Notes: generated by a model not told the origin, from the letters alone. A stretch of 64,000 bases of DNA from an uncultured Neglectibacter sp. (GCA_904419785.1 CAJFSY010000001.1:125174-189173); one strand, 5' to 3'; positions 35,549-45,830 are shown, counted from the first letter of the stretch. Made by a program: numbers and translations.

Positions 35549-36559
35549 ATGGGAAAGTTGAAATTCATTTTGACCTGTATGACACGTATGGATTATCCTG
35601 AGCTCTTCCGCACAGTAGGAAAGGTCCATAAGATCACGGGGAAAAATTCGGTAGGGATTTTGAGCGACGTTGTGCGATGCGGCATCAAATATGGCGCTGG
35701 TTTCAACGACTATCTGCTTTGTGAGTTCTACAATCTGACGGACGCTCAGCGAGCCACGTACATTACCCGCAGCGTCAATAATAATTTGGTGCGCATTTTA
35801 AATAACCGTGATTATTATCACTTCTTTGACAACAAAGCAGAATTCTATACGACGTTCGCCAAATATATCGGCCGTCAGTGGTTGGATTTTTCCAAGGCTT
35901 CTAAAGAAGATTTTAAGAAGTTTATGGAAACACGTGACGCTGTCATGGTAAAGCCTGGATCTTCCAGTGGCGGATTTGGCGTTAACAAGCTTTTTAAGAA
36001 AGATTTTTCTTCTCTGGACGCCATGTATGAGAAGCTGAAAGCAGAAGATATCGGTGTGGTAGAAGATGTCCTGCAACAGCACGAGACGATGAATCAGATG
36101 AATCCCCATGCTATCAATACTTTGCGGATTGTCACCATTTTGAATGAGAGCGGTCCTCATATTGTGTACGCCCATATCCGTATCGGCAACAGCGACCGTC
36201 CCGTGGATAACCTTCATTCCGGCGGTATGTTCGCACCGATCGATTTGGAAAAAGGCGTTATCCAATACCCAGCGTATGACAAAGCTCGCCACACCTACAC
36301 GGAACATCCCCGCACCCATACCCATATCCAAGGTTTTGCAATTCCTTATTGGGAAGAAGCGAAATCTATGTGTTTGGAAGCTTGCCAGATCATCCCTCAA
36401 ATGAGGTATGTGGGATGGGATGTTGCCATCACGCCGGATGGTCCGGTATTTGTAGAAGGCAACAATTTACCTGGTTACGATATTTTGCAAATGCCCCCAC
36501 ATACTCCAGATAAAATCGGAATGCTGCCCCGCTTCCGTGAGTTTGTGAAAGGTATTTGA
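35549..36559 (+). CDS. ATP-grasp protein of the sugar-transfer-associated type
   Basis: 336 residues. Central ATP-grasp elements are VMVKPGSSSGGFGVNKL (glycine-rich loop with the ATP-binding Lys, about 130-146), VVEDVLQQH (hinge) and GWDVAITPDGPVFVEGNN with the metal-binding Glu/Asn near 290-308. Relatives (ATPgrasp_ST) sit in exopolysaccharide or cell-surface polymer loci. Substrates are not known. Linked to the upstream MBL-DUF3006 pair by 12 bases and closed by a terminator. Confidence 0.82.
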   Translation: MGKLKFILTCMTRMDYPELFRTVGKVHKITGKNSVGILSDVVRCGIKYGAGFNDYLLCEFYNLTDAQRATYITRSVNNNLVRILNNRDYYHFFDNKAEFYTTFAKYIGRQWLDFSKASKEDFKKFMETRDAVMVKPGSSSGGFGVNKLFKKDFSSLDAMYEKLKAEDIGVVEDVLQQHETMNQMNPHAINTLRIVTILNESGPHIVYAHIRIGNSDRPVDNLHSGGMFAPIDLEKGVIQYPAYDKARHTYTEHPRTHTHIQGFAIPYWEEAKSMCLEACQIIPQMRYVGWDVAITPDGPVFVEGNNLPGYDILQMPPHTPDKIGMLPRFREFVKGI

Positions 36560-36568
36560 TAAAGCACC

Positions 36569-36606
36569 AAAAAGCCCTTCGGAGAAATCGCTCCGAAGGG
36601 CTTTTC
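36569..36606. terminator. Bidirectional terminator
   Basis: AAAAGCCCTTCGGAG (36570-36584) pairs with CTCCGAAGGGCTTTT (36591-36605) between convergent genes. Confidence 0.92.
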
Positions 36607-36630
36607 ACTGCGCAAAAACAAATTCATTCT

Positions 36631-37818
36631 TCAAATCTTTTTATTCAGGAAACGAAGAGGTTCTTTTCTTTTTAAACGCAGGCCATCTATTTCTTTTCTG
36701 CGCATATAGACGCTTTGTATCAATCCAAAACCAAAATACATGCAAGCAGCGGAAGAACCACCCGCACTGAAAAACGGCAATGTTACACCCATAGCGGGAA
36801 GCAGAGCCAAACACATTCCAATATTAGAAACGGATTGCAGCGCGATAATCCCAAAATAGCCAAAACAAATAAATCTTCCCAAATCATCTCGCGATGAATG
36901 GGCCACATGAAGAATTTTTACCATAAGCAACAAAAGCAGCAAGATAATCAGAGAACAGCCTACAAATCCCAGTTCTTCTCCCGCCACAGAAAAAATATAG
37001 TCACTATGCTGGAAAGGCACACTATTGCTGGCAACACGGCTCCCGTTGAAAAGGCCTTGGCCGTTCAACTTTCCGCTGCCAATAGAAATGCGTCCTTGAT
37101 ACTGCTGGTAACCCGCATCCATCTGCACACTGGGATCATCTAAGTTAAACAAAGCGATAAACCGCATTTTTTGATAATCGTCCATCACAAATTTCCACAG
37201 AAGGGGAAGGGAGAAAACCACTACACCGCCAAGAATTGCGAAATAGCGAAGTTGAACCCCTGCGGCTAAACTCATGGCTAAAAACATAGCAAAAAACACT
37301 ATGCCGGCGCCAGTATCTTTTTGCATTTGGCATAGTAGAATCGGTACCAAAGCATGACAACCTAATAATACCACTTGCAATGGTTGGTTGATAAGATTGC
37401 GTTTGCGCAAGGTATCCAAGTGCTTGGAGTACGTAAGCATGAAGATAATTTTCACCAGTTCCGAGGATTGAAATGTTCTTCCGCCAATATTAATCCAAGC
37501 TCGCGCATTTACGCCTCCGCTACCAGAAACCAAAACGCCAAACAGCGCTGTATAGATCATTAAAAAAATGGAAAAACCAGCAAGCAGATACCAAAAATTG
37601 GCCAATTCCCCATAATCCATCAGTGAAAGAACAACAGCACCTACAACCCCCAAAGTGATGGCAAATACCTGAGTGCGAAAATATCCAGACCCAGTAGAAC
37701 TATCTACGCTACGGAGCAGTAAAAGGCTATAGGCAGAAATGGCCGCCAACAATATCCAAAGCACAATATCTGCTTTTTTTATATAATTAAGGATTTTTTT
37801 GAAGTTTCGTTTTATCAT
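36631..37818 (-). CDS. rodA: FtsW/RodA/SpoVE-family peptidoglycan glycosyltransferase
   Basis: 395 residues with about ten membrane helices. Key SEDS motifs: [13 protein letters not shown] near 115-127, [15 protein letters not shown] with the catalytic Asp region near 167, [33 protein letters not shown] near 257-290 (given in parts: [12 protein letters not shown] is the hallmark) and [10 protein letters not shown] near 353-362. It polymerises lipid II at the membrane. Sequence favours RodA, the elongation enzyme, over FtsW, but this is not decisive. The promoter is divergent from fhs. Confidence 0.9.
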   Translation of the reverse strand: MIKRNFKKILNYIKKADIVLWILLAAISAYSLLLLRSVDSSTGSGYFRTQVFAITLGVVGAVVLSLMDYGELANFWYLLAGFSIFLMIYTALFGVLVSGSGGVNARAWINIGGRTFQSSELVKIIFMLTYSKHLDTLRKRNLINQPLQVVLLGCHALVPILLCQMQKDTGAGIVFFAMFLAMSLAAGVQLRYFAILGGVVVFSLPLLWKFVMDDYQKMRFIALFNLDDPSVQMDAGYQQYQGRISIGSGKLNGQGLFNGSRVASNSVPFQHSDYIFSVAGEELGFVGCSLIILLLLLLMVKILHVAHSSRDDLGRFICFGYFGIIALQSVSNIGMCLALLPAMGVTLPFFSAGGSSAACMYFGFGLIQSVYMRRKEIDGLRLKRKEPLRFLNKKI

Positions 37819-37889
37819 ACAAGCCCTATTCTTTCATGAATTTCTTGTTACCCAAGAGATGCTCAAAACCATTCAGACAAATTATGTTA

Positions 37890-37918
37890 ATTATATCATA
37901 TTCATTACAGGGCTTCAA
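37890..37918 (-). promoter_or_regulatory. Promoter of rodA
   Basis: Minus strand TTGAAG (37913-37918), 17 bases, TATAAT (37890-37895). Confidence 0.65.
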
Positions 37919-37934
37919 GTTTTTTGTTTCGGGC

Positions 37935-37963
37935 TTTACTATTTCTACGAAATCTTTTATAAT
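37935..37963 (+). promoter_or_regulatory. Promoter of the fhs operon
   Basis: TTTACT (37935-37940), 17 bases, TATAAT (37958-37963). The 55-base leader contains a small GGCCG/CGGCC hairpin but no tetrahydrofolate riboswitch. Confidence 0.6.
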
Positions 37964-38023
37964 ATATGCAATCGCGCAAATCAAATTTTGATGGCCGCAA
38001 GCCGGCCGGAAAGGTGTGGGACT

Positions 38024-39700
38024 ATGCTTTCTGATATCGAGATCGCTCAGGGCACAACACTGAGACCTATCGCGGAAATCGCAGAGGAGCTTGGTATCCG
38101 TGAGGATGAGTTAGAACTCTATGGTAAATACAAGGCTAAAATTAACGAGCAGGCATTTGCCCGTTTGGCGGATAAGCCTGATGGCAAATTGGTATTGGTA
38201 ACCGCCATCAATCCCACCCCCGCTGGTGAAGGGAAAACCACCACCACGGCCGGTTTGGGACAGGCTATGGCAAAAATCGGAAAGAAAGCCGTTATCGCTT
38301 TGCGGGAACCTTCTTTAGGGCCTGTGTTCGGCATCAAGGGCGGAGCGGCCGGAGGCGGCTATGCCCAGGTTCTTCCCATGGAAGATATCAACCTCCATTT
38401 TACCGGAGATATGCACGCTATCACTTCCGCCAACAATCTGTGCTGCGCTATGCTGGATAACCATTTACAGCAAGGGAATCCTTTGGGGATCGACCCCAGA
38501 CGGATTCAGATCAAACGCTGCCTTGATATGAATGACCGCGCTTTGCGCAATGTGATCGTTGGGTTGGGGGGCAAGATCAACGGTGTTCCCCGTGAAGATG
38601 GCTTTATTATCACTGTGGCTTCTGAAGTAATGGCCATCCTGTGTCTTGCAAAAGACATGAACGATCTCAAGCAGCGGCTGGGAAACATTTTGATCGCGTA
38701 CACTTACGACGGCAGTCCTGTGTATGCCCGGGATATCAAAGCGGAAGGCGCTATGGCAGCCTTGCTGCGGGACGCGGTAAATCCTAACCTGGTTCAGACG
38801 ATTGAAGGGACACCCGCAATTATGCACGGTGGTCCTTTTGCAAACATTGCTCATGGTTGCAATTCCGTGCGCGCTACCCGTTTGGCATTGAAACTGGCGG
38901 ATTACTGCATCACAGAAGCAGGGTTCGGTTCAGATCTGGGCGCTGAAAAGTTTATGGATATTAAATGCCGTATGGCGGGATTGGCGCCTTCCTGCATAGT
39001 TGTAGTTGCTACTGTACGGGCCCTGAAATATAACGGTGGTGTAGCGAAAGCCGATTTGGCTACAGAAAATGTTCCGGCTTTGGAAAAAGGCATTGTGAAC
39101 TTAAAAGCACATGTAGAGAATATGAGCAAGTTTGGCGTTCCGGTAGTTGTGGCAATCAACAGGTTTGGAACGGACACCGACGGAGAACTGGCTGTTATTG
39201 ACCGTTGTTGCCAAGAATTGGGTGTTCCTTACGCTTTATCGGAAGTATTTGGAAAAGGCGGCGAAGGCGGCATAGAGCTTGCGGAAACTATTTGCCGTGT
39301 GATGGATGAAAACGAAGGGAAAAGCCATTTTGCGCCGATTTATCCTATTGAAGCTACAGTTGAAGAAAAGATCGGTGCGATTGCCACAAAGATATACGGT
39401 GCAAAGGGAGTATCCTTTACGAATGTGACTTTGAAGTCTTTGAAAGATATTAAAGCGCTGGGTGGAGACTCCATGCCCGTGTGCATCGCCAAAACCCAAT
39501 ATTCTCTTTCAGATGACGCGAAATTGCTGGGCCGTCCCACAGATTTCACTATTACGATTCGGGATTTGCGCTTGTCCAATGGAGCAGGCTTTGTAGTAGC
39601 CTACGCAGGAGATATCATGACTATGCCCGGCCTGCCCAAAGTCCCCGCGGCAGAAAAAATAGACGTGGATGAAAATGCTGTCATCCATGGCCTGTTCTGA
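38024..39700 (+). CDS. fhs: Formate--tetrahydrofolate ligase
   Basis: 558 residues, the normal length. ATP-dependent activation of formate to 10-formyl-THF for purine and methionyl-tRNA formylation. P-loop-like [15 protein letters not shown] near residues 64-78, then [23 protein letters not shown], both diagnostic. The ATG at 38024 with AAGGTG upstream is used; the frame is open further back into the promoter but that part cannot be translated from the mapped promoter. First gene of fhs-tsaE-tsaB. FolD, the partner enzyme, is encoded 8 kb downstream. Confidence 0.97.
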   Translation: MLSDIEIAQGTTLRPIAEIAEELGIREDELELYGKYKAKINEQAFARLADKPDGKLVLVTAINPTPAGEGKTTTTAGLGQAMAKIGKKAVIALREPSLGPVFGIKGGAAGGGYAQVLPMEDINLHFTGDMHAITSANNLCCAMLDNHLQQGNPLGIDPRRIQIKRCLDMNDRALRNVIVGLGGKINGVPREDGFIITVASEVMAILCLAKDMNDLKQRLGNILIAYTYDGSPVYARDIKAEGAMAALLRDAVNPNLVQTIEGTPAIMHGGPFANIAHGCNSVRATRLALKLADYCITEAGFGSDLGAEKFMDIKCRMAGLAPSCIVVVATVRALKYNGGVAKADLATENVPALEKGIVNLKAHVENMSKFGVPVVVAINRFGTDTDGELAVIDRCCQELGVPYALSEVFGKGGEGGIELAETICRVMDENEGKSHFAPIYPIEATVEEKIGAIATKIYGAKGVSFTNVTLKSLKDIKALGGDSMPVCIAKTQYSLSDDAKLLGRPTDFTITIRDLRLSNGAGFVVAYAGDIMTMPGLPKVPAAEKIDVDENAVIHGLF

Positions 39701-39701
39701 T

Positions 39702-40145
39702 ATGGCGGAACGGTTTATTACCCATTCGCCGGAAGAAACTTCCGCTTTGGCCCAGCGCTTGGCTGGCGACTTAAAAGGCGGAGAAGTGATCGCGTTTACT
39801 GGCGGTATGGGAGCGGGAAAAACAGCGTTTACCCGTGGCTTGGTGATAGGATTAGGAGCAGGGGATGTGGCTTCCAGCCCAACCTTTGCTTTGGTCAATG
39901 AATATTCAGGCCGGCTTACAGTGGAACATTTCGATATGTACCGGGTAGAAAGCTGGGATGATTTGTATTCTACTGGTTTCTTTGACTATCTGGACACAGA
40001 TTGCGTGCTGGTGATTGAATGGAGCGAAAACATCGCTGGGGCTTTGCCGGCACATGTGATTTCTGTGGACCTGCGTCAAGGGAACGGAGAAACAGAACGG
40101 GTCATCACCATTGACGGTTGGAAAGGAGGCGGAACACCATGCTGA
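39702..40145 (+). CDS. tsaE: tRNA threonylcarbamoyladenosine biosynthesis ATPase TsaE
   Basis: 147 residues with Walker A GGMGAGKTAFTRG (about 35-47), SSPTFALVNEY and the acidic VIEWSENI motif of TsaE. It is the ATPase partner of TsaB-TsaD in t6A37 tRNA modification. The start codon follows the fhs stop codon by one base and lacks an SD of its own, so translation is probably coupled; an earlier ATG 11 codons upstream inside fhs is possible. It overlaps tsaB by seven bases. Confidence 0.93.
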   Translation: MAERFITHSPEETSALAQRLAGDLKGGEVIAFTGGMGAGKTAFTRGLVIGLGAGDVASSPTFALVNEYSGRLTVEHFDMYRVESWDDLYSTGFFDYLDTDCVLVIEWSENIAGALPAHVISVDLRQGNGETERVITIDGWKGGGTPC

Positions 40146-40846
40146 CCTTGGGGATCGATTCTTCTGCGTCTGCGGCGTCTGCCGCAGTGGTGGAGGAAGG
40201 AAGACTTCTTGGGGAATTTTTCGTCAATACGAAACAGACTCACAGCCAGACTTTGCTGCCAATGGTTCAAAGCCTGCTGCAAACTGTGGGACGTTCCTGC
40301 GAAGAGATTGATCTTCTTGCTGTGTCTCATGGGCCTGGCTCTTTCACAGGAGTGCGCATCGGCGTCGCTTGTGTAAAAGGGATTTCCTTTACGCATAACA
40401 CTCCCTGTGTGGGGATATCCACATTGGAAGCCATTGCCTATGGCGGAATATTAAAAGAAGGTTCCGTCCTCTGTGCTGCTATGGATGCCCGCTGCGGTCA
40501 AGTATATAACGCTCTATTTCAAGTAGAAGATGGGAAACTTGTGCGCCTAACAGAAGACCGTGCTTTGTCCATTGCCGATTTGGAACAAGAATGCAGGCAT
40601 TGGGGTGAAAATCTAATTTTGTTGGGCGATGGGGCGTCTCTTTGCCATAAAACCTTTATTAGTTGGGGTGCCCGACTCGCACCGGAATCCATACGGTTTC
40701 AACGGGCTTCCTCTGTGGCCTTGTTAGGGGAACAAGAAGCCAAGAAAGGCAACACAATTACCGCTTCTGCGTTGGCGCCTGTTTATCTCCGATTGCCTCA
40801 GGCGGAACGGGAATTGAAAAAACGTCTGGAACAACAAAAGGTATAA
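40139..40846 (+). CDS. tsaB: tRNA threonylcarbamoyladenosine biosynthesis protein TsaB
   Basis: 235 residues of the ASKHA fold: MLTLGIDSSASAASAAVV at the start, THSQTLLPMVQSLL, AVSHGPGSFTGVRIGVACVKG near 65-83 (hallmark), and STLEAIA. It is the scaffold partner of TsaD in t6A synthesis. AAAGGAGG lies eight bases before the ATG. The usual next genes rimI and tsaD are absent here; rpiB follows. Confidence 0.95.
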   Translation: MLTLGIDSSASAASAAVVEEGRLLGEFFVNTKQTHSQTLLPMVQSLLQTVGRSCEEIDLLAVSHGPGSFTGVRIGVACVKGISFTHNTPCVGISTLEAIAYGGILKEGSVLCAAMDARCGQVYNALFQVEDGKLVRLTEDRALSIADLEQECRHWGENLILLGDGASLCHKTFISWGARLAPESIRFQRASSVALLGEQEAKKGNTITASALAPVYLRLPQAERELKKRLEQQKV

Positions 40847-40882
40847 TCACAATCCAAAATAAGCAGGAAAGGAACTTTTGTG

Positions 40883-41329
40883 ATGAAATTAGCTATTGGT
40901 TGCGACCACGGTGGTTTCGAGTTGAAAGAAGCTGTACGAGGTTATTTAGAGGAACACAATATCCCTTATGAAGACTTTGGCGCCTACAGTACAGATTCGG
41001 TAGACTATGCTCCCATTGCTGCAAAAGCTGCTCAGTGCGTAGCTTCTGGTCAAGCGGATTATGGCGTGCTGATCTGTTCCACAGGTATTGGTATTTCGAT
41101 TGCTGCCAACAAAGTAAAGGGCATACGCGCTGCATTATGCACCAACGAGTTCTGCGCTGAAATGACTCGCCGCCACAACAACGCCAATATTTTATGTATG
41201 GGCGGCAAAGTGGTAGACAAAGCTACCGCATTAAAGCTTGTTGATATTTTCCTTCATACAGAATTTGAAGGTGGGCGTCATCAGCGCCGCATCGACCAAA
41301 TCGCTCAGATTGAAAACGGGCAGCTATAA
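40883..41329 (+). CDS. rpiB: Ribose-5-phosphate isomerase B
   Basis: 148 residues of the RpiB/LacAB family: [15 protein letters not shown] at the N-terminus, [18 protein letters not shown], and the active-site loop [22 protein letters not shown] containing the catalytic Cys near residue 66. It interconverts ribose- and ribulose-5-phosphate in the pentose phosphate pathway and so supplies PRPP precursors, in line with the following upp gene. A GTG one codon upstream is also possible. Confidence 0.95.
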   Translation: MKLAIGCDHGGFELKEAVRGYLEEHNIPYEDFGAYSTDSVDYAPIAAKAAQCVASGQADYGVLICSTGIGISIAANKVKGIRAALCTNEFCAEMTRRHNNANILCMGGKVVDKATALKLVDIFLHTEFEGGRHQRRIDQIAQIENGQL

Positions 41330-41364
41330 GTCAATTATATTTATCCCAGGGAGGAACACTGGAT

Positions 41365-42003
41365 ATGCAGGATTATAAAAATGTATTTGTTATGGATCAT
41401 CCTTTAATCCAACACAAACTCACTTTCTTAAGAGACGTTTCTACCGGAACGAAGAATTTCCGGGAACTTGTCAGCGAGATCGCGACCTTGATGTGCTATG
41501 AGGCTACCAGAGACCTGCCTCTTATGGAAGTGGAGACAGTCACTCCCATGCAAACGACCACTACAAAAGTGATCGCCGGACGCAAGCTCGCTTTCGTACC
41601 TATTCTGCGGGCTGGTCTAGGTATGGTAGAAGGTATGTTGGAACTGGTACCTTCTGCTAAAGTGGGACACATCGGTCTTTATCGGGATCACGAAACCTTG
41701 AAGCCTGTAGAGTATTATAATAAGCTCCCTCAGGATATTGATGAAAGAGATGTTATCGTTTTGGACCCCATGCTGGCCACAGGCGGTTCCGCTATAGACG
41801 CGATTACCATCGTGAAACGCAGCCACCCTAAGAGCATTAAGTTCTTGTGTGTAATTGCTGCGCCGGAAGGGTTGGAAGCGCTTACCAAAGCCCATCCGGA
41901 TGTGCAGATTTACTGTGCCGCTGTGGACCAGTGCTTGAATGAGAATGGCTACATTCTTCCTGGATTGGGAGATGCTGGCGACAGAATTTTCGGTACAATT
42001 TAA
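41365..42003 (+). CDS. upp: Uracil phosphoribosyltransferase
   Basis: 212 residues. It makes UMP from uracil and PRPP in pyrimidine salvage. Hallmarks: [13 protein letters not shown] at the N-terminus, [19 protein letters not shown] motif [14 protein letters not shown] (residues about 127-140), and [12 protein letters not shown] at the C-terminus that binds uracil. GGGAGG precedes the ATG. Followed by a terminator. Confidence 0.97.
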   Translation: MQDYKNVFVMDHPLIQHKLTFLRDVSTGTKNFRELVSEIATLMCYEATRDLPLMEVETVTPMQTTTTKVIAGRKLAFVPILRAGLGMVEGMLELVPSAKVGHIGLYRDHETLKPVEYYNKLPQDIDERDVIVLDPMLATGGSAIDAITIVKRSHPKSIKFLCVIAAPEGLEALTKAHPDVQIYCAAVDQCLNENGYILPGLGDAGDRIFGTI

Positions 42004-42010
42004 GCTTTTT

Positions 42011-42044
42011 CGCGCGCCGCTATAAAAATGCGGCGCGTTTTTTT
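42011..42044 (+). terminator. Terminator after upp
   Basis: CGCGCCGC pairs with GCGGCGCG, followed by seven T. Confidence 0.9.
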
Positions 42045-42071
42045 ATTTAATTGTGAATTTTTTTCCGCCCC

Positions 42072-42100
42072 TTTCAAAAGCTGGGATAATGTGGTATACT
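42072..42100 (+). promoter_or_regulatory. Promoter of the yfmF operon
   Basis: TTTCAA (42072-42077), 17 bases, TATACT (42095-42100). Confidence 0.5.
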
Positions 42101-42186
42101 AAGAAGCTGATAGAAGCATATTTATGCACTTCTGTCTAATTTTGTTGTATTTGTTTTGCAATTTATTTTGGGAAGGTCACAAAACT

Positions 42187-43452
42187 ATGAGTCAATTGAT
42201 TACGCAGCACCTTAGTGATGCTGTAACCCTTCATACCTTTACAGATCCCCGTTTTAAAACCATGAAAGTTTCGGTGAACATGTTTGTTCCTTTGTCACAA
42301 AGCACCGCGGCACGCAATGCTATTTTGCCGGCGCTGGTTAGTCGTGCCACCCGGGAATATCCCGATTATACGTCTTTTAACTGCCGTTTATCTCAGTTGT
42401 ATGGAGCTTCCATAAATAGTGGCGTGCAGAAGATCGGCGATTACCAGGTGCTATCCCTTTCAGCAGCAGGTATTTCAAACCGCTACGCATTTGGCGGGGA
42501 AGATATGTTCTCTCAATTAACCAGCCTGCTTTTCGATTTGATGTTCCATCCGCTGAAAGATGAGGAAGGTTTGTTCCCCTTGGAAGGGTTCCAGCAAAAA
42601 CAGCGGCAGCTGTTAGAACTGATGGATTCCGAGTATAACGACAAAATGGTGTACACGCACCGCCGCAGTGAAGAGCTTTTGTTCCAAGGGCGCACCGCCG
42701 GTTTGAACTGTTATGGCTCCCGGCAGGAATTAGAATCTTTAGACCGTAACTCTTTGACAGCCGCTTGGGAGGAACTGCTGCAAAACGCCAAATTTGAAAT
42801 TTTCGCTTTGGGCGATTGTGTTCCAAGGGAGGAAGAGTTCCGCGCTTGTTTTGCTGGGTACGGAAAGCCTCATTCTACAGGTATTCTGCCTTTTGAAAAA
42901 CCGGATGGGATTCGCCGTATGGTGGAAGAACAACCTCTGTCTCAGTCTAAGATATCTATGGCTTACCGAGCGGATTATACTCCGGAAGAAAAGCTGCTTT
43001 TCTGGTTGACCGCTACTGTGTTGGGCGGTGTTCCCAGCTCCAAACTATTTCAAAATGTCCGCGAGAAAATGAGTTTGTGCTATTATTGTTCCGCTGGGAT
43101 GCACTTGAACAGCCGGGCAATGTATATAGAAAGTGGGGTAGAGACGCAAAACCTGGAACGCGCCGAGGAGGCAATCCAGGAACAGCTGTTAGCGTTGCAA
43201 CGAGGCGAACTGACACAAGAGGAGTTGCTTTCCGCAAAGTTGGCACTGAAAAATTCTCTGCGCGCTGTAAGAGATTCTCTTTATCAAGTAGAAAGTTGGT
43301 ATATAGGCCAAAATTTTGCAGGGTCGGACCTTTCACCCAAACAGGCTATTGACCAGCTGATGTCTTACACTGCAGAGCAGGTCGTTGAAGCCGCAGGAAA
43401 ACTGTATCCGGCTTCGGTATACATTTTGAAAGGAGGTAGCCACCATGGCTGA
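42187..43452 (+). CDS. yfmF: M16-family peptidase-like protein YfmF
   Basis: 421 residues with two M16 (pitrilysin-like) domains but without the HxxEH zinc motif, as expected for the inactive partner YfmF. Conserved pieces include LPALVSRATREYPDYTSFNCRLSQLYGAS near the N-terminus (quoted as LPALVSRAT and LSQLYGAS) and VLGGVPSSKLFQNVREKMSLCYY. In B. subtilis YfmF and YfmH are linked to the 5-aminopentanol modification of elongation factor P. The 3' end overlaps yfmH by eight bases. Confidence 0.9.
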   Translation: MSQLITQHLSDAVTLHTFTDPRFKTMKVSVNMFVPLSQSTAARNAILPALVSRATREYPDYTSFNCRLSQLYGASINSGVQKIGDYQVLSLSAAGISNRYAFGGEDMFSQLTSLLFDLMFHPLKDEEGLFPLEGFQQKQRQLLELMDSEYNDKMVYTHRRSEELLFQGRTAGLNCYGSRQELESLDRNSLTAAWEELLQNAKFEIFALGDCVPREEEFRACFAGYGKPHSTGILPFEKPDGIRRMVEEQPLSQSKISMAYRADYTPEEKLLFWLTATVLGGVPSSKLFQNVREKMSLCYYCSAGMHLNSRAMYIESGVETQNLERAEEAIQEQLLALQRGELTQEELLSAKLALKNSLRAVRDSLYQVESWYIGQNFAGSDLSPKQAIDQLMSYTAEQVVEAAGKLYPASVYILKGGSHHG

Positions 43453-44731
43453 AATAATTACCAAGATTTTTAAAGGCGCCCGGGTAGGGGATTCTTATTC
43501 TCAGATCAAGCATCCTTCCGGCCTGACGATATTGCTGTATCCTAAAGAAGATTGCAGTACTACGTGCGCAGTGTTTGGCACACGTTACGGTTCTATCGAT
43601 AATTGTTTTCAGCGCAGCGATGAACCCGAAGCTGAAAAAGTTCCGGAAGGAATCGCTCACTATTTAGAGCATAAGCTTTTCGAGAGCGAGGATGGGGATG
43701 CTTTCGATCGTTTTTCCAAAACCGGCGCCAGCGCCAATGCGTTTACCTCGTTTGAATCGACTTGCTACCTTTTTTCCTGTACCGACAACTTCTATGAATC
43801 TCTGGAAATTCTTCTGGACTTTGTACAGTCGCCTTACTTTACAGAGGAAACCGTGCAAAAAGAACAAGGCATTATCGGGCAGGAGATCAAGATGTACGAT
43901 GACGATCCCCAGTGGAGGGTAATGTTCAACTATCTGAAAGCCATGTACCATAATCATCCCATTAAAGAAGATATCGCCGGTACAGTAGAGAGCATTGCAA
44001 ATATTACGCCGTCGTTGCTGTATCGTTGTTACAACACCTTTTATAACCTGGGAAATATGGTGCTTGCCATAGCAGGCAATTTTGAGGAAGAAAAAGTTTT
44101 GAAACTTTGCGATAAAATGCTGAAGCCCTCAGAAGCTGTTACTGTCCGCAGGGTATTTCCCGAAGAACCGGATACTGTCGTGAATCACCAAGTGGAGGAA
44201 CAGCTGTCAGTAGCGCTGCCTTTGTTCCAGTTTGGTTTTAAAGAGCCAAAAGCTCACAAGCCCCGTACTGAAAAAGACGTGGCCGTTACAGAAGTTCTCC
44301 TCGAAACACTTGCTTCTGAAGCTTCCCCATTGTTCCGAGAATTGTTGGACCGCGGTTTGATCAATGAGAACAGTTTTTCTTACGAATATTTTGAAGGCAG
44401 CGGTTACGCGACAGTGATGTTCTCCGGCGAATCGAAAGATCCAAAGGCGGTAGCTCAGGTCATTTTGCGAGAGGTAGAGCGTTTCCGCAAGGAAGGTATC
44501 CCCCAGGAGGCTTTCGAGCGCTCGAAACGGGCTTTATATGGTGAGATTGTTTCCAGCCTCAATAGCGCGGGAAATATCGCCCATGGCTTAGTAAATATGA
44601 ATCTCAAGGAGCGGGAGCTGTTCACGTATATTGATTCTTTGGCGGAACTGCGTCCGGAAGATGGCACGGAAAAACTGGATTTAATTTTCCAAGAGGACCA
44701 AAGCGTTCTTTCTACCATCCTTCCCATTTAA
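43445..44731 (+). CDS. yfmH: M16-family zinc peptidase YfmH
   Basis: 428 residues. The catalytic M16 motif HYLEH (HxxEH) is present near residue 70 in GIAHYLEHKLFE, with the downstream Glu ligand region around QEIKMYDDDP (about 145-155). The second half is the M16_C domain. It is the active partner of YfmF, probably acting in EF-P processing. AAAGGAGG precedes the ATG, which lies inside the end of yfmF. Confidence 0.92.
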   Translation: MAEIITKIFKGARVGDSYSQIKHPSGLTILLYPKEDCSTTCAVFGTRYGSIDNCFQRSDEPEAEKVPEGIAHYLEHKLFESEDGDAFDRFSKTGASANAFTSFESTCYLFSCTDNFYESLEILLDFVQSPYFTEETVQKEQGIIGQEIKMYDDDPQWRVMFNYLKAMYHNHPIKEDIAGTVESIANITPSLLYRCYNTFYNLGNMVLAIAGNFEEEKVLKLCDKMLKPSEAVTVRRVFPEEPDTVVNHQVEEQLSVALPLFQFGFKEPKAHKPRTEKDVAVTEVLLETLASEASPLFRELLDRGLINENSFSYEYFEGSGYATVMFSGESKDPKAVAQVILREVERFRKEGIPQEAFERSKRALYGEIVSSLNSAGNIAHGLVNMNLKERELFTYIDSLAELRPEDGTEKLDLIFQEDQSVLSTILPI

Positions 44732-44741
44732 ATTAAGAACA

Positions 44742-44757
44742 CCGGCTTTTAAGCCGG
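44742..44757 (+). other. Intercistronic hairpin abutting the lgt ribosome binding site
   Basis: CCGGCTT (44742-44748) and AAGCCGG (44751-44757) form a small stem that ends exactly where the AAGGAGG SD (44758-44764) begins. No T tract follows, so it is not a terminator. Confidence 0.6.
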
Positions 44758-44772
44758 AAGGAGGAATTGCGC

Positions 44773-45804
44773 ATGACGCATCAGATATCGTTTCCCAATT
44801 TGGGATTAGAATTTTCTGTGAATACAGTAGCTTTCTCAATAGGGAATTTTAACGTCTATTGGTATGGGATTATTATCGCGGCAGGTTTCCTGCTGGCATT
44901 GGTTTATGCCAGCTTTAGCTGCAAAAAGATGAATATCGATATCAACCGCCTGTTTGACGTGGTAATCGTTGGATTGATTGCCGGCGTTATTTTCGCGCGG
45001 CTGTTTTATGTTGTATTTTATCCGGGAGATAAATATTTAAAAAATCCCGCTGAGATTTTGCAGATACACGATGGAGGCTTGGCCATTTATGGTGGGCTGA
45101 TCGGCGCGGTGGTGTTTGGCAGCATTACCGCCAAGCTGCGGAAAATGAAAGTCGCCGCTGTTTTGGATATCGCTTCGTTGGGTTTCTTGATTGGCCAAGG
45201 CGTAGGCCGTTGGGGGAACCTTATCAATCAGGAAGCCTTTGGGGGTCCCACCGATTTGCCCTGGGGTATGTACAGCGACAATACGGCACGGGTGGTAGAG
45301 GGAAATGTCCATCCTTGCTTTTTATATGAATCGCTGTTGTGTTTTTTAGGATTTGTGGCACTGCACTTTTTCACAAGGAGATTCCGCCGTTACGACGGGC
45401 AAACCTTTCTCCTTTACATCGTATGGTACGGTTTCTGCCGCTTCTTTATCGAAGGTCTGCGCACAGACAGTTTGATGATCCCCGGCGTGAATTTGAGAGT
45501 TTCTCAAGTGATTGCGGCAGCTTGTGTTGTGGCGGGTATCATTTTGTTGGTTATTTTCCGTCACAAGACTAGTTTGACTGGCTGTGGGGACCCACACGTT
45601 ATGGAAGCTGTAGGACTTGCAGAAGAAACAGCACCTCAGCCGGAAGAAGAACACACCACAAGCACGATTTTCGGGGATCTGCCCGAAGAGGAATTGAAAG
45701 AGATCTTTGATGACGATTCTTCCTCTCAAAATCAGGAATCTTCCTCAGAAAAGGAAAAATCAGAAACAGAGACAAAAGAACCAGAAAAGGAAGAAAAACC
45801 GTAA
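44773..45804 (+). CDS. lgt: Prolipoprotein diacylglyceryl transferase with acidic C-terminal tail
   Basis: 343 residues. Lgt moves diacylglycerol from phosphatidylglycerol to the lipobox cysteine of prolipoproteins. Seven membrane helices with [10 protein letters not shown] near the start, [14 protein letters not shown] and the signature [13 protein letters not shown] near residues 140-152. The last 70 residues form a hydrophilic Glu/Ser/Lys tail absent from typical Lgt of 260-290 residues. ATG at 44773 is preferred to a TTG two codons earlier by SD spacing. A client in this window is the lipoprotein cyclophilin. Confidence 0.95.
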   Translation: MTHQISFPNLGLEFSVNTVAFSIGNFNVYWYGIIIAAGFLLALVYASFSCKKMNIDINRLFDVVIVGLIAGVIFARLFYVVFYPGDKYLKNPAEILQIHDGGLAIYGGLIGAVVFGSITAKLRKMKVAAVLDIASLGFLIGQGVGRWGNLINQEAFGGPTDLPWGMYSDNTARVVEGNVHPCFLYESLLCFLGFVALHFFTRRFRRYDGQTFLLYIVWYGFCRFFIEGLRTDSLMIPGVNLRVSQVIAAACVVAGIILLVIFRHKTSLTGCGDPHVMEAVGLAEETAPQPEEEHTTSTIFGDLPEEELKEIFDDDSSSQNQESSSEKEKSETETKEPEKEEKP

Positions 45805-45830
45805 CCAGCGGCAACAAGGAGGGAACGTAT

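Noticed and set aside
37964-38023. Tetrahydrofolate riboswitch before fhs
   Set aside because: The leader is too short and lacks the conserved core; only a small GGCCG hairpin is present.
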